A stretch of 64,000 nucleotides of DNA from Azospirillum sp. SYSU D00513 (GCF_017356015.1 NZ_JAFIQV010000032.1:1-64000), one strand, 5' to 3'; positions 53,868 to 62,430 are shown, counted from the first letter of the stretch. Translations and numbers: made by a program. Notes: a model not told the origin generated them from the sequence alone.

Positions 53868-54299
53868 CTAAAGGAGTTGTTCATATATGGATCCATCCGA
53901 GAGACCGACCCTTAGAGTCTTCCTGCTTGGTTCATAAGCCGCTTCCAAAATCTGGAGTGCTCCTTTTTCGAAGCGTTCCAACACGATGATTTTTCCCGCC
54001 CGGCAGTGGACATATTGGTTCGAAAGGCAAACGGTGCCCATCACCTCCCACCAGCGCTTTCGAACCTGAACCAAGTTCCGGTAGACCGCTTCACCAACCT
54101 CATCAAGAACCGATGCCTGCGGTGCTTTTCGGGCGTTCCTTGGGCGCAGATCCCAAAAATCAACATCGTCCGATTCAAAGTAGAATTTGAATCGAGCTGA
54201 CCAACCCTCCGCGTCGCAATCGGCGTGAACATGCGGAGGGCAATGCTCACCACGGGTTTTAACAACGATTTCAATGTTGCCAACCTGAGCAATAGGCAT
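53868..54299 (-). CDS. DUF4160-domain protein
   Basis: A 143-residue protein. Its N-terminus MPIAQVGNIEIVVKTRGEH followed by CPPHVHA is a DUF4160 hallmark, though the family is often shorter. Here a C-terminal section follows that aligns with the DUF2442 style (AAYEPSRKTLRVGLSDGSIYE), so it may be a DUF4160-DUF2442-like fusion. Start 54299 is preferred over 54329. A perfect inverted repeat (54307-54364) lies immediately upstream. Confidence 0.7.
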   Translation of the reverse strand: MPIAQVGNIEIVVKTRGEHCPPHVHADCDAEGWSARFKFYFESDDVDFWDLRPRNARKAPQASVLDEVGEAVYRNLVQVRKRWWEVMGTVCLSNQYVHCRAGKIIVLERFEKGALQILEAAYEPSRKTLRVGLSDGSIYEQLL

Positions 54300-54306
54300 G
54301 GAGTAT

Positions 54307-54364
54307 AAACCTAACAAGATGGGTTTCAAATATGCCTGAAGGGATATCCCAACCTGTTAGGTTT
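54307..54364. promoter_or_regulatory. Inverted repeat upstream of DUF4160-DUF2442 pair
   Basis: AAACCTAACA (54307-54316) and TGTTAGGTTT (54355-54364) are perfect inverted copies 38 nt apart, directly before the DUF4160 start. Arms this far apart fit a dimer-bound looping operator or autoregulation site. Confidence 0.5.
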
Positions 54365-54456
54365 TGCAAGACATGAACTGCTGCCTCTGCCCTCGCGCGG
54401 AACCCTCCCCACCCCCAAAGCGTTGCAGGGCCTGAAAAGATCGGGAGGTCAAAGCT

Positions 54457-54813
54457 ATGGATTTGGACAAGAAGACGATCGCCGGCGCCGTGGCCGCCGT
54501 GGCCGTGGGCGCCATCGGGGCAGCCGTGGCCTACACCACGCTCGGCAAGTCGGAAAAGGGCGAGAAGCGGGCGAAGCCGACCAAGGGGAAGGCCAAGCTA
54601 GCCCAGCAGAACCAGGAAGCGGCGGCCCCCACCGGGCCGATCAACCTCAACCAGGCGAAGCCGGCCGACCTGATGACGCTGAAGCACATCGGCAAGGCGC
54701 GCGCCAAGCGCATCCTGCAGAGCCGCCCCTTCCGGTCGGTGGACGAACTGGTTTCCAAGGGGCTGGTGCCGGAAGAGACCTTGGCGCGCCACCGCGACCG
54801 GCTGACGGTGTGA
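54457..54813 (+). CDS. Helix-hairpin-helix (ComEA-like) protein
   Basis: A 118-residue protein. Residues 7-30 form one hydrophobic helix (AGAVAAVAVGAIGAAVAYTT) that could anchor it in the membrane, then a Lys/Ala-rich linker. Residues 60-118 form two HhH-like motifs (INLNQAKPADLMTLKHIGKAR and the RSVDELVSKGLVPEET turn), as in ComEA-type DNA-binding proteins. Membrane-anchored DNA binding is inferred. A strong shared terminator follows. Confidence 0.8.
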   Translation: MDLDKKTIAGAVAAVAVGAIGAAVAYTTLGKSEKGEKRAKPTKGKAKLAQQNQEAAAPTGPINLNQAKPADLMTLKHIGKARAKRILQSRPFRSVDELVSKGLVPEETLARHRDRLTV

Positions 54814-54844
54814 TCCCGGCGCCTTGAATCCGGCGACGTGATCG

Positions 54845-54880
54845 GAACGGGTCCGTGGGAGTCATCCCGCGGACCCGTTC
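54845..54880. terminator. Bidirectional terminator
   Basis: GAACGGGTCCG and CGGACCCGTTC pair (with an inner GGGA/TCCC segment) between the HhH gene and the convergent ArsR-type gene. T and A tracts are short. Confidence 0.7.
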
Positions 54881-55591
54881 TTACATCTGGATGCCGAACA
54901 GTTCGCGCAGCGCGCCCTGCCCCTTCGGCGTGACCGACAGCGCACGGCTGTTGCCGATGCGGCGGAGGAAGTCCTGTTCCAGGAACCGGGCGCAGAGGGC
55001 GGCCCCGATCCGTCCGGCGAGGTGCGGCCGGCGCTCGCTCCAGTCCAGGCAGGGGCGGCAGAGCGGGCGCGAGGAGCGCCGCCGTCCGTCATCGCCCAAG
55101 TCATCCAACGCTATGCCCAGGTCGCGGAGCAGCGCGGTTCCCGCGTCGGTGACGATCCCCGCCCCATCCTCGAACTCGACGGCGCCGCGTTCCAGCAGCG
55201 CGTCGGTGACGGCCACGCCCAGTTCGCCGGCGAGGTGGTCGTAGCAGAGCCGGGCGCGGCGCATCGCCGCGTCGCGCGGGCCGACGGCCGGCAGGGCGCG
55301 CGACGGGGGCGCCATGGCGGAGGCGACCTGCATCACGGTCTCGATCATCCGCGCCACGTCCGGCGTGGCCAGCCGGTGGTAGCGGTGGCGGCCCTGCCGC
55401 TCCACCAGGATCAGCCGCGCGTCGGCGAGTTGCGCCAGATGGCCGCTGGCGGTCTGCGGCGTGATCCCGGCCACCCCGGCCAACTCGGTCGCGGTCAGCG
55501 CCCGGCCGTCCATGAGGGCGGAGAGCATCGCGGCGCGCGCGGGCTCCCCCACCAGCGTGGCGACCTCGGCGATCCGGTTCGTGCTGACCAT
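54881..55591 (-). CDS. ArsR-type winged-helix regulator with C-terminal domain
   Basis: A 236-residue protein. It starts at ATG 55591 with AGGAGG 9 nt upstream. Residues 8-90 are a winged HTH (ARAAMLSALMDGRALTATELA, SGHLAQLADARLILVER) of the ArsR type. The C-terminal part has CLDWSERRPHLAGRIGAALC and RAL-SVTPKG, typical of a DUF-extended ArsR form. Divergent from the monooxygenase-ligase-thiolase operon, so it may regulate it. Confidence 0.9.
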   Translation of the reverse strand: MVSTNRIAEVATLVGEPARAAMLSALMDGRALTATELAGVAGITPQTASGHLAQLADARLILVERQGRHRYHRLATPDVARMIETVMQVASAMAPPSRALPAVGPRDAAMRRARLCYDHLAGELGVAVTDALLERGAVEFEDGAGIVTDAGTALLRDLGIALDDLGDDGRRRSSRPLCRPCLDWSERRPHLAGRIGAALCARFLEQDFLRRIGNSRALSVTPKGQGALRELFGIQM

Positions 55592-55712
55592 GGGGCATCC
55601 TCCTGACGCGAGGATAGCAGGGGAAGGCGCGCCCGTCGCTTCGGCCGTGGCCGAAGCATTCCCCGCCCGTCCCATGCGATCCTCATTCCGTTCCATGGGC
55701 CGGGAGTTCGCC

Positions 55713-56114
55713 ATGATCGCCGTCATCTTCGAGGTCGTCCCGCGTCCGGAGGCACGGGCCGCCTATCTCGACCTCGCGGCGGAGCTGCGGCCGTTGCTGG
55801 AGGGGATCGACGGCTTCCTGTCCATCGAGCGCTTCCAGAGCCTGAAGGACGAGCGGAAGATCCTGTCGCTGTCCTTCTGGCGCGACGAGGAGGCGGTCCG
55901 CGCCTGGCGCAGCCTCGCGGCGCACCGGGAAGCGCAGGCGTTGGGGCGCGGCGGCGTGTTCGAGGATTACCGGCTGTCCGTCGCGGAGGTCGTCCGGGCC
56001 TACGGGCTGGCTGACCGGGAACAGGCGCCGGAGGATTCCCGGCGCCATCACGGCGGCGGGGGCGGAAAAGCTTTGACAGGCCGGGCGGCCATGGGCCTTT
56101 GTCGACAGCCGTGA
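55713..56114 (+). CDS. Antibiotic biosynthesis monooxygenase (ABM)-domain protein
   Basis: A 133-residue protein. The ABM ferredoxin-like fold spans residues 1-95 (MIAVIFEVVPRPEARAAYL, GFLSIERFQSLKDERKILSL, SFWRDEEAVRAWRSLAAHREAQALG). Members are heme-free quinone monooxygenases or stress-related oxidoreductases. ATG 55713 has GGGAG upstream. It is first in the operon and overlaps the ligase start (GTGA). The His/Gly-rich C-terminal tail is atypical. Confidence 0.85.
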   Translation: MIAVIFEVVPRPEARAAYLDLAAELRPLLEGIDGFLSIERFQSLKDERKILSLSFWRDEEAVRAWRSLAAHREAQALGRGGVFEDYRLSVAEVVRAYGLADREQAPEDSRRHHGGGGGKALTGRAAMGLCRQP

Positions 56115-57571
56115 CCATCCCTTTCAGAACATCCCCGATGCAGTCTTTCCCGACGGTGACGGCGCCCCTGGCGCATTGGGCGGCGGTCCGCGGCGCGGCC
56201 ATGGCGGTCGATGACGGCGCGCGCCGGCTCGGCTTCGCGGAGTTGGCCGAGGCGGTGCGCCGCCGCGCGGCGGAGATCGAGGCGCAGGGGCACGGGCCCG
56301 TCCACTGGCTGCGCGACGCCGAGTTCCAGATCGACCGTCTGGTGGATTTCTGCGCCATCGCCGCGACCGGCCGGGCGGCGGCCGTGTCCGACCCGTCCTG
56401 GCCGCCGCGGCTCCGCGCGCGGGTGGAGGAGGCTTTGGGCGGGAGCCGCCGTCCCGTGCCGCCGCTCGGGCCGGAGAGCCCCTTCTATCTCGGCTTCACC
56501 TCCGGCAGCACCGGCCTGCCCAAGGGCTTCCGGCGCGACCACCGGAGCTGGACGGAAAGCTTCCGGATCTGCCGGGAGCAGTTCGGGCATGACGCCGACG
56601 CCACCATCCTGGCGCCGGGGCGCCTGTCCCATTCCCTGTTCCTGTTCGCCATGCTGCTGGGGCTGTGGACCGGCGGCGGGGTGCATGTCCAGGACCGCTT
56701 CTCAGCACCCCGCTGCCTGGACCTGCTGGAGGCCGGTGCCGCGGGCTGCCTCGTGGCGGTGCCGAGCCAGCTGATGCTGATGCTCGAGGCGGCGGAGCGG
56801 CGCGGGGGTGCGCCGATCCTGGGGGTGCGGCTGATCCTGATCAGCGGGGCGCGCTGGATGCGGCAGGAGACGCCACGCCTCGCCGCCCTCTTCCCGAACG
56901 CGCGCGTCGTCGAGTTCTACGGCGCGTCGGAGACCAGCTTCATCGCCTGGACCGACAGCGCGCCGGATCTGCCCGGCACGCTGGTCGGGCGCCCCTTCGA
57001 CAATGTCGAGCTGTCGATCCGCCGGGCGGACGGGACGCCCTGCCCCGCCGGCGAGGCCGGGCTGATCTTCGTGCGCAGCCCGATGCTGTTCGACGGCTAC
57101 GCGCTGGGCGACGACGGCAGCCTGCTGCGCGACGGGGACTGGATCTCCGTCCGCGACATGGGCTTTCTCGACGGCGCGGGGCGGCTGCATCTGGTCGGGC
57201 GCGAGAAGCGGATGATCGTCACCCAGGGCCAGAACCTCTTCCCCGAGGAGGTGGAAGGCGTGCTCGCCACCCATCCCGCCGTCGCCGAGGTCTCCGTGCT
57301 CGGCACGCCCGACCCCCTGCGTGGCCTGAAGGTGGCGGCGGTGGTGCAGGCCCGGCCCGGCGAAGCGCTGGACCACAAGGCGCTCGCCGCCTTCTGCCGG
57401 GAGCGGCTGCAGGCCTTCAAGGTGCCGCGCCTGTTCTTCGCGCGCGAAGACTGGCCGCGAACCGCCGGCGGCAAGACCGACCACGCGCGGATCGCCGCCG
57501 AACTGGCCGCCCTGCTCGGCGGCGCCGATGGCAAAGGCGACGGAGAGGCCGCGTGCCTGCGCCGGATCTAG
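56111..57571 (+). CDS. AMP-binding acyl-CoA ligase
   Basis: A 486-residue adenylating enzyme. Core motifs: FTSGSTGLPKG (P-loop), YGASETSF, GDWISVRDMG and the C-terminal catalytic Lys in GGKTDHARI. The substrate pocket is not diagnostic. The start is placed at GTG 56111, which overlaps the ABM stop (GTGA); ATG 56138 is an alternative. It activates an acyl or aryl acid, presumably feeding the thiolase-like enzyme whose GTG start overlaps by 19 nt. Confidence 0.9.
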   Translation: MTIPFRTSPMQSFPTVTAPLAHWAAVRGAAMAVDDGARRLGFAELAEAVRRRAAEIEAQGHGPVHWLRDAEFQIDRLVDFCAIAATGRAAAVSDPSWPPRLRARVEEALGGSRRPVPPLGPESPFYLGFTSGSTGLPKGFRRDHRSWTESFRICREQFGHDADATILAPGRLSHSLFLFAMLLGLWTGGGVHVQDRFSAPRCLDLLEAGAAGCLVAVPSQLMLMLEAAERRGGAPILGVRLILISGARWMRQETPRLAALFPNARVVEFYGASETSFIAWTDSAPDLPGTLVGRPFDNVELSIRRADGTPCPAGEAGLIFVRSPMLFDGYALGDDGSLLRDGDWISVRDMGFLDGAGRLHLVGREKRMIVTQGQNLFPEEVEGVLATHPAVAEVSVLGTPDPLRGLKVAAVVQARPGEALDHKALAAFCRERLQAFKVPRLFFAREDWPRTAGGKTDHARIAAELAALLGGADGKGDGEAACLRRI

Positions 57572-58695
57572 CCATCCTCGGCTGGGCGCGCAGCCCGGTG
57601 GCCCCCGTGGGCGGGCTCTTGCGCGGGCTGACGCCGCATGGGCTGGGCGCGCCGGTGGTGCGGGCTCTGCTGAAGCGCACGGGCGTCCCGGCGGAGGCGG
57701 TGGGTGCGCTGGTCGCCGGCAACGCGCTGGGGGCCGGCGGCAACCCGGCGCGCATGGTGGCGCTGGCGGCGGGGCTGCCGGACGGCACCCCGGCGCTGAG
57801 CCTGGACAGCCAGTGCTGCGCCGGACTCGACGCCGTGATCACGGCGGCCGGCCTGATCGCCGCCGGAAACGCGGAGCTGGTGGTGGCCGGCGGGGTGGAG
57901 GCCTGGAGCCGGGCGCCCCTGCGCTTCCACCGCCCCGCCGGCCCTGAGGAAGCGCCGGAGCCCTACGACCGCCCGCCCTTCGCCCCCGACCCCGCGCGCG
58001 ATCCCGACCTGTTCGAGGCGGCCGCGGACCTCGCCGCCCGGCGCGGCATCACCCGCGCGGCGCAGGAGGCCTGGGCCGTGGAGAGCCACGCCCGCGCGCT
58101 CGGGATGCGCGCGGCGATGCGGGCGGAGATCGTGCCCTTCGACGGGCTGGACCACGACCCCTACGCCCGCCCGCTGACACCCGCCCTGCTGCGGCGGATG
58201 CCGCTCGTGACCGGGAACGGCGACACGGGCCTCAGCCGGATCGCGGCGTCCCCCAGCGCCGACGGCGCCGCCTTCGTCCTGCTCGCCACGCTAAACGCGG
58301 CGCGGCGGCTGGGGGTGAAGCCGCGCGCCCTCTACCGGGCCGGCGCTTCGTCCGGCGGCGCGCCGGAAACACCGATGCTCGCCTGCCTCCCCGCCTGCCG
58401 CCGCGCGTTGGAGCGCGCCGGCATCGGTGTGGGTGATCTCCGGGCTTTCGAACTGCACGAGGCCTTCGCCGTGCAGGCGCTCTGCGTCATGCAGGACCTC
58501 GGCCTCGACCCGGCCATCGTCAGCCCCAGCGGCGGCGGGCTCGGCCGCGGACACCCCATCGGCGCGTCCGGCGCCGTCAGCCTCGTCCGCCTGCTCGCCG
58601 ACCTGGATCGGGACGCCCCGCCGGGCGCGCTGGGGCTGGCGACCATCGCCGGCGCGGGCGGGATCGGGTCGGCGGTGGTGGTGGAGCGGGCGTAG
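57553..58695 (+). CDS. Thiolase-like protein lacking the C-terminal catalytic Cys
   Basis: A 380-residue thiolase-superfamily protein. It starts at GTG 57553 with GGAGAG upstream. The nucleophilic Cys (C89, in SQCCAGLDAV) and the catalytic His (GLGRGHPIGASG) are present. At the C-terminus, canonical thiolases have a second catalytic Cys (ATLC-x-G-G-G); here the equivalent reads TIAGAGGIG, so the Cys is replaced. It may be a non-canonical condensing or transfer enzyme rather than a true acetyl-CoA acetyltransferase. Translated with the upstream ligase. Confidence 0.85.
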   Translation: MPAPDLAILGWARSPVAPVGGLLRGLTPHGLGAPVVRALLKRTGVPAEAVGALVAGNALGAGGNPARMVALAAGLPDGTPALSLDSQCCAGLDAVITAAGLIAAGNAELVVAGGVEAWSRAPLRFHRPAGPEEAPEPYDRPPFAPDPARDPDLFEAAADLAARRGITRAAQEAWAVESHARALGMRAAMRAEIVPFDGLDHDPYARPLTPALLRRMPLVTGNGDTGLSRIAASPSADGAAFVLLATLNAARRLGVKPRALYRAGASSGGAPETPMLACLPACRRALERAGIGVGDLRAFELHEAFAVQALCVMQDLGLDPAIVSPSGGGLGRGHPIGASGAVSLVRLLADLDRDAPPGALGLATIAGAGGIGSAVVVERA

Positions 58696-58704
58696 GAGTT
58701 GCGG

Positions 58705-59040
58705 TCAGGCGGCCTTCAAAGCGCGCTTCACCGCGTCGGGTTCCTTGTCGATGACCAGCAGCAGCGTCTTGGCCGGCCCGCTCGGCATTTTGGCCCCGCG
58801 CTCCCATTCCTGGAGCGTGCGCAACGGCAGGCCGAAGGTTTCGGCGAAGGCCGCCTGACTCAGGCCCGTTCGCCGCCGCACGGCCGCGACGTCGAACGGC
58901 AGCGCCATGTCGGGAGCGACGTCGGGATCCTCTTCGATCTGCCGGGCGATGTCCTCGTCCGTCGTCGCGTCGAACGCGGCCCAGTCGGTTTCCCGCAATG
59001 CCCGCAGCGCCGCCTCCCTACTCCCCTGCACGGTAGGCAT
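58705..59040 (-). CDS. XRE-type antitoxin-like protein
   Basis: A 111-residue protein with a C-terminal XRE HTH (VAAVRRRTGLSQAAFAETFGL, RTLQEWERG). The N-terminal 45 residues have an acidic helix typical of toxin-binding regions. Start 59040 overlaps the BrnT-like gene (ends 59018) by 23 nt. Probably the antitoxin and autorepressor of the pair, using the palindrome at 59296. Confidence 0.85.
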   Translation of the reverse strand: MPTVQGSREAALRALRETDWAAFDATTDEDIARQIEEDPDVAPDMALPFDVAAVRRRTGLSQAAFAETFGLPLRTLQEWERGAKMPSGPAKTLLLVIDKEPDAVKRALKAA

Positions 59041-59287
59041 CCTGTTCCCTCCTGTTGGCCTTGCGCAGCGATATGATCCGGCGGACATCATCACGGTCGG
59101 TGTAGACGCAGACGAACAGCCGTCCGTCGATCAGTCCGCGCGCGACCATTCGAGTCTCGCCATACTGGAAACGGTCATCTTCGGCGATCCGCTCCGTGCC
59201 ATTGAAAAGCAGTTCGGCCAGCGCGAGCGAGAGGCCGCGCGTCGCGATGTTCGCCTCGTCCTTCGCCGGGTCCCATTCATACCGCAT
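59018..59287 (-). CDS. BrnT-family toxin
   Basis: An 89-residue RelE-like ribonuclease toxin. Family marks: YEWDPAKDEANIATRGLSL, TRMVARGLIDGRLFVCVYTDR and the RRIISLRKANRRE catalytic/basic tail. It precedes its partner, which is XRE-type rather than the ribbon-helix-helix BrnA of the classic pair. A perfect palindrome sits 8 nt upstream. Confidence 0.85.
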   Translation of the reverse strand: MRYEWDPAKDEANIATRGLSLALAELLFNGTERIAEDDRFQYGETRMVARGLIDGRLFVCVYTDRDDVRRIISLRKANRREQDAYRAGE

Positions 59288-59295
59288 GGGAAAAT

Positions 59296-59314
59296 CATAC
59301 GCTTAAGGCGTATG
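59296..59314. promoter_or_regulatory. Operator palindrome of the BrnT pair
   Basis: CATACGC-TTAAG-GCGTATG, a perfect inverted repeat immediately upstream of the BrnT start, in the position expected for autorepression by the antitoxin. Confidence 0.65.
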
Positions 59315-59357
59315 GCAGGGAAGCGGGTTGCCAAGCGTAAAGGGGCGCTTCGCCGCC

Positions 59358-60044
59358 CTACTCCCGCACGCTCACGAACTCTCCGACCGCCAGCCGCTCA
59401 GTGCGCACGGCGTTCTCCGGCGCCGTTTCGTCCGGCCAGCCGATCGCCAGTCCACACACGACGAGCTGGTCGTCGGGCAGGTCCAGCGCCCGGCGGATCA
59501 CCGTCGGGTAGGAGGCCAGCGCGCCGATGCCGCAGCTTCCCAGCCCCTGCGCGGTGGCGGCCAGCATCAGGCCGTAGAGGCACATGCCGAAATCCATGTA
59601 GCAGCCGGTGCCGAGCCGGGCGTCGATGGTGGCGACCAGCGCCACGGGGGCGTCGAAGAAGCGGAAGTTGCGGGCGAACTGCGCGTCGCGGGCGGCGCGG
59701 TCCTCGCGGCGGATGCCGGCGGCGTCCTGGAGCGCCTTGGCGGCGGCCACTTGGCGCTTCTTCAGCGCCATGGGCATGGGGTCGGGGAAGTAGCTGTAGT
59801 CCTCCGGCTCGGCGGCACCCGCCCGGAAGGCCTCGGTCAGGGCGGCGGTCAGGCGGTCGCGCGCGGCGCCGCGGACCAAGACGAAGCCGCCGGGCTGGAG
59901 GTTGGCGCCGCTGGGCGCCCGGCGCGCGGCGGCGAAGAGCCGTTCGAGAAGGTCGTCCGGCACGGGGCGGTCGAGGAAGCGCCGCGTCGAGCGCCGGCCC
60001 TCGGCCAGCGCCTCGAAGACGCCCGCCCCTTCGCCCGCGGTCAT
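59358..60044 (-). CDS. Nitroreductase-family flavoprotein
   Basis: A 228-residue FMN-dependent oxidoreductase: RRSTRRFLDRPVPD (FMN phosphate contacts), APSGANLQPGGFV and the FMN C-terminal Arg region (GLAIGWPDETAP). The ATG overlaps the rpoH-like stop (ATGA), so the two are co-transcribed. The substrate is unknown; nitro-compound or quinone reduction is the family norm. Confidence 0.9.
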   Translation of the reverse strand: MTAGEGAGVFEALAEGRRSTRRFLDRPVPDDLLERLFAAARRAPSGANLQPGGFVLVRGAARDRLTAALTEAFRAGAAEPEDYSYFPDPMPMALKKRQVAAAKALQDAAGIRREDRAARDAQFARNFRFFDAPVALVATIDARLGTGCYMDFGMCLYGLMLAATAQGLGSCGIGALASYPTVIRRALDLPDDQLVVCGLAIGWPDETAPENAVRTERLAVGEFVSVRE

Positions 60045-60943
60045 GCCGGGACCAGCGCGCCCGGAACGCCCTGCACCGCCTCGGCCAGCGCCCGGACCTG
60101 CCGGGCGACCTTCTCGAAGGCCTTCTCCTCGATCTGGCGGATGCGCTCGCGGCTGACGCCGAAGCGGGCCGACAGGTCCTCCAAGGTCAGGGGGCGCTCC
60201 GACAGGCGGCGGGCCAGGAGGATGGTGCGCTCCCGCTCGTTCAGCACGTCGAGCGCCTTCTGGAGCAGGGCGCTGCGGCGCCGGGCCTCCGACCGCTCGA
60301 TCAGCGTCTCCTCCACGCTCGGCCGGTCGTCGGCCATGAGGTCCTGGATTTCCGTGCCTCCGTCGGCGCTGGCCGGCGCGTTCAGCGAGGCGACCGGCTG
60401 GCTGATGCGCCGGTTTACGTCGACGACCTCGTCCTCCGTCACCGACAGCTCGCGGGCGATCAGCCCGACATTCTCCGGCGCCATGTCGCCGTTGCCGAGT
60501 TCGCCGAGCTTGCGCTTCAGCCGGCCGAGGCTGAAGAACAGCTTCTTCTGCGCCGCCGTGGTGCCGATCTTCACGAGGCTCCAGGAGCGCAGGACGTATT
60601 CCTGGATGGTCGCCTTGATCCACCACATCGCGTAGGTGGACAGGCGGAATCCCCGGTCCGGCTCGAACTTCTTCACGGCCACCATGAGCCCGACGTTGCC
60701 TTCGCTGATGAGGTCGGTCAGGGGCAGGCCGTAGCCTCGGTAGCCGGCGGCGATCTTCACGACCAGCCGCAGATGGCTCTGCACCAGCGTCTGGGCGGCC
60801 CGGACGTCGCCGTGCTCGCGCCAGGCCTTCGCCAGCATGTATTCCTCTTCCGACCCGAGAATCGGGTAGCGGTGGGTCTGCTGGATGTAGTTGGACAGGG
60901 CTTCGCCGGAATCGGGCGAAGAAAGCGCAATCGCGGTGCTCAT
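60041..60943 (-). CDS. rpoH: RNA polymerase sigma-32 (heat-shock) factor
   Basis: A 300-residue sigma-70-family factor. Region 2 has LRLVVKIAAGYRGYGLPLTDLI and GFRLSTYAMWWIKATIQEY; the RpoH box is AQKKLFFSLGRLK; region 4.2 has LEDLSARFGVSRERIRQIEEKAFEK. Alphaproteobacteria often carry several RpoH copies, so this may be one of a set. Transcribed with the nitroreductase. Confidence 0.92.
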   Translation of the reverse strand: MSTAIALSSPDSGEALSNYIQQTHRYPILGSEEEYMLAKAWREHGDVRAAQTLVQSHLRLVVKIAAGYRGYGLPLTDLISEGNVGLMVAVKKFEPDRGFRLSTYAMWWIKATIQEYVLRSWSLVKIGTTAAQKKLFFSLGRLKRKLGELGNGDMAPENVGLIARELSVTEDEVVDVNRRISQPVASLNAPASADGGTEIQDLMADDRPSVEETLIERSEARRRSALLQKALDVLNERERTILLARRLSERPLTLEDLSARFGVSRERIRQIEEKAFEKVARQVRALAEAVQGVPGALVPA

Positions 60944-61198
60944 GTCACATCCTCATGCGAAGCGATATGACGGATCCCGGTTCCCGACATGGCGAACCGG
61001 GGCCTCTCCGGCGGAGCAGGCACGGGCGATTTTAATCAGCGCGCGGCGGCGGTCAATGGCATCGTGTGGGTGCTGCACCACCCCACCGCAATCCTGCCCT
61101 GTTGATAAATTCGTCCGTATGACCATGGTTTTGCTGCGCGCGGGACCGGCCTGCCCGTAGCATGGCAAATGGGTCTCGGGACCGGTGGTGAGGGCGGC

Positions 61199-61990
61199 AT
61201 GAGGATGAAGAGGGCGGCGGCAAGAGGTGTTGCGCGCGGGCGGGCGGCGCTGCTTGCCGCCTGCCTGCTCGCCTCCCCGCTCCTCTCCGCCGGCCCCGCC
61301 CGCGCGGTGATCGAGGGCTCGGACGTCCGGGAGGGCGAGGCCATCGCGGCGTCGGCCGCCGCCGTGAAACTCGGCGACGCCGGCAACGACTTCCTCGGCC
61401 TCTGCTCCGCCGCACTCATCGCCGACGGCGTGCTGGTGACGGCGGCACACTGCATCCAGGGCGATCCGGCCCATTCCGCCGTCCTGTTCGGGACCGACAT
61501 CAACCATCCCGGCGCGGAACGGCGCGAGGTGCTGTCCTGGACGCTCCACCCGAACTGGGAGCGGCACAGCCAGCGCGACCGGGGCGACATCGCGCTCGTC
61601 CGCTTCCGGGGGACGGCACCGGCCGGGGCGCGCCGGATGGAGATCCTGTCCGGCGACATGACCCTGACCATCCGCGACCGCATCCTGCTGGCGGGATACG
61701 GCATCGACGACGCGCGGGCGCGCAGCGGCGTCGGTGTCCTGCGGCAGGGAACCACCCGCATCGTGCATCCGCGCGGGAAGACCGAGATGGTGGTGAGCGC
61801 GCGCGGGGGCCGCGCCTGTTCCGGCGATTCCGGCGGGCCGGTCTATGTGGAGAAGAGCGGCCGGCTCTACCTGCTGGGCGTCATCTCCTTCGTCTCGGGC
61901 CGCGCCTGCCGCGGTCCGGGCGTCATCACCGACGCGCTCTCCGTCCGCGACTGGATCACCGGCACCGCCGCGACGCTGGCGGGGCCGTAA
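61199..61990 (+). CDS. Exported trypsin-like serine protease
   Basis: A 263-residue S1-family protease. The signal peptide has core LLAACLLASPLLSAG and ends ARA-V. The catalytic triad is visible: VTAAHC (His), RGDIALVRF (Asp), SGDSGGPVYV (Ser). Start ATG 61199 is chosen because it begins the signal peptide; an in-frame upstream Met at 61169 lacks support. Probably periplasmic or secreted. Confidence 0.92.
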   Translation: MRMKRAAARGVARGRAALLAACLLASPLLSAGPARAVIEGSDVREGEAIAASAAAVKLGDAGNDFLGLCSAALIADGVLVTAAHCIQGDPAHSAVLFGTDINHPGAERREVLSWTLHPNWERHSQRDRGDIALVRFRGTAPAGARRMEILSGDMTLTIRDRILLAGYGIDDARARSGVGVLRQGTTRIVHPRGKTEMVVSARGGRACSGDSGGPVYVEKSGRLYLLGVISFVSGRACRGPGVITDALSVRDWITGTAATLAGP

Positions 61991-62155
61991 TCGCCCGAAA
62001 GGGCACTCCGTCCGGGCCGAAGAAGGGAAATAATGGATGGACGAAGCCGCGTCTTGAACCCATCCACGCCAATGCGGCGTTCAATCCACCGTGTGTAACG
62101 AAGCTTGAGACCGGCCATCCAGGGCCGCTCGTCGTTTACAGCAGTGGAGATTTTC

Positions 62156-62344
62156 ATGGTTACCATGTTGCGTGCCGCCGCCCTCGTCCTGCCGATCCTG
62201 GCGATCGCCGCCTGCTCCAGCGAAGGTCCGGGCGAGCGCGCCGGCGAGTCCATCGACAACGCCGCGCAGGGCGTGAAGGATGCCATCGATCCGCCGGGCC
62301 CGATGGAGAAGGCCGGCCGTTCCATCGACAAGGCGGTGGACTGA
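62156..62344 (+). CDS. Small lipoprotein (entericidin-like)
   Basis: A 62-residue protein. The signal peptide ends in lipobox ILAIAAC; the mature 42 residues have amphipathic helices (ERAGESIDNAAQGVKDAI; EKAGRSIDKAVD), resembling entericidin-type stress lipoproteins. TGGAGA lies upstream of the ATG. Followed by two hairpins including a good terminator. Confidence 0.75.
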   Translation: MVTMLRAAALVLPILAIAACSSEGPGERAGESIDNAAQGVKDAIDPPGPMEKAGRSIDKAVD

Positions 62345-62388
62345 CGCCACCCCTGGCCGGCCCGACGACACGGGCCGGCCGGAGCTTG

Positions 62389-62430
62389 CGGAAACGCCTC
62401 GGCTCGCCAGAGCCGGGGCGTTTCCGTTTG
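62389..62430 (+). terminator. Terminator of small lipoprotein gene
   Basis: CGGAAACGCC-T-CGGCTC and GAGCCG-G-GGCGTTTCCG pair, followed by TTTGG. A second perfect hairpin, GGCCGGCCCG/CGGGCCGGCC, precedes it (62355-62380). Confidence 0.8.
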
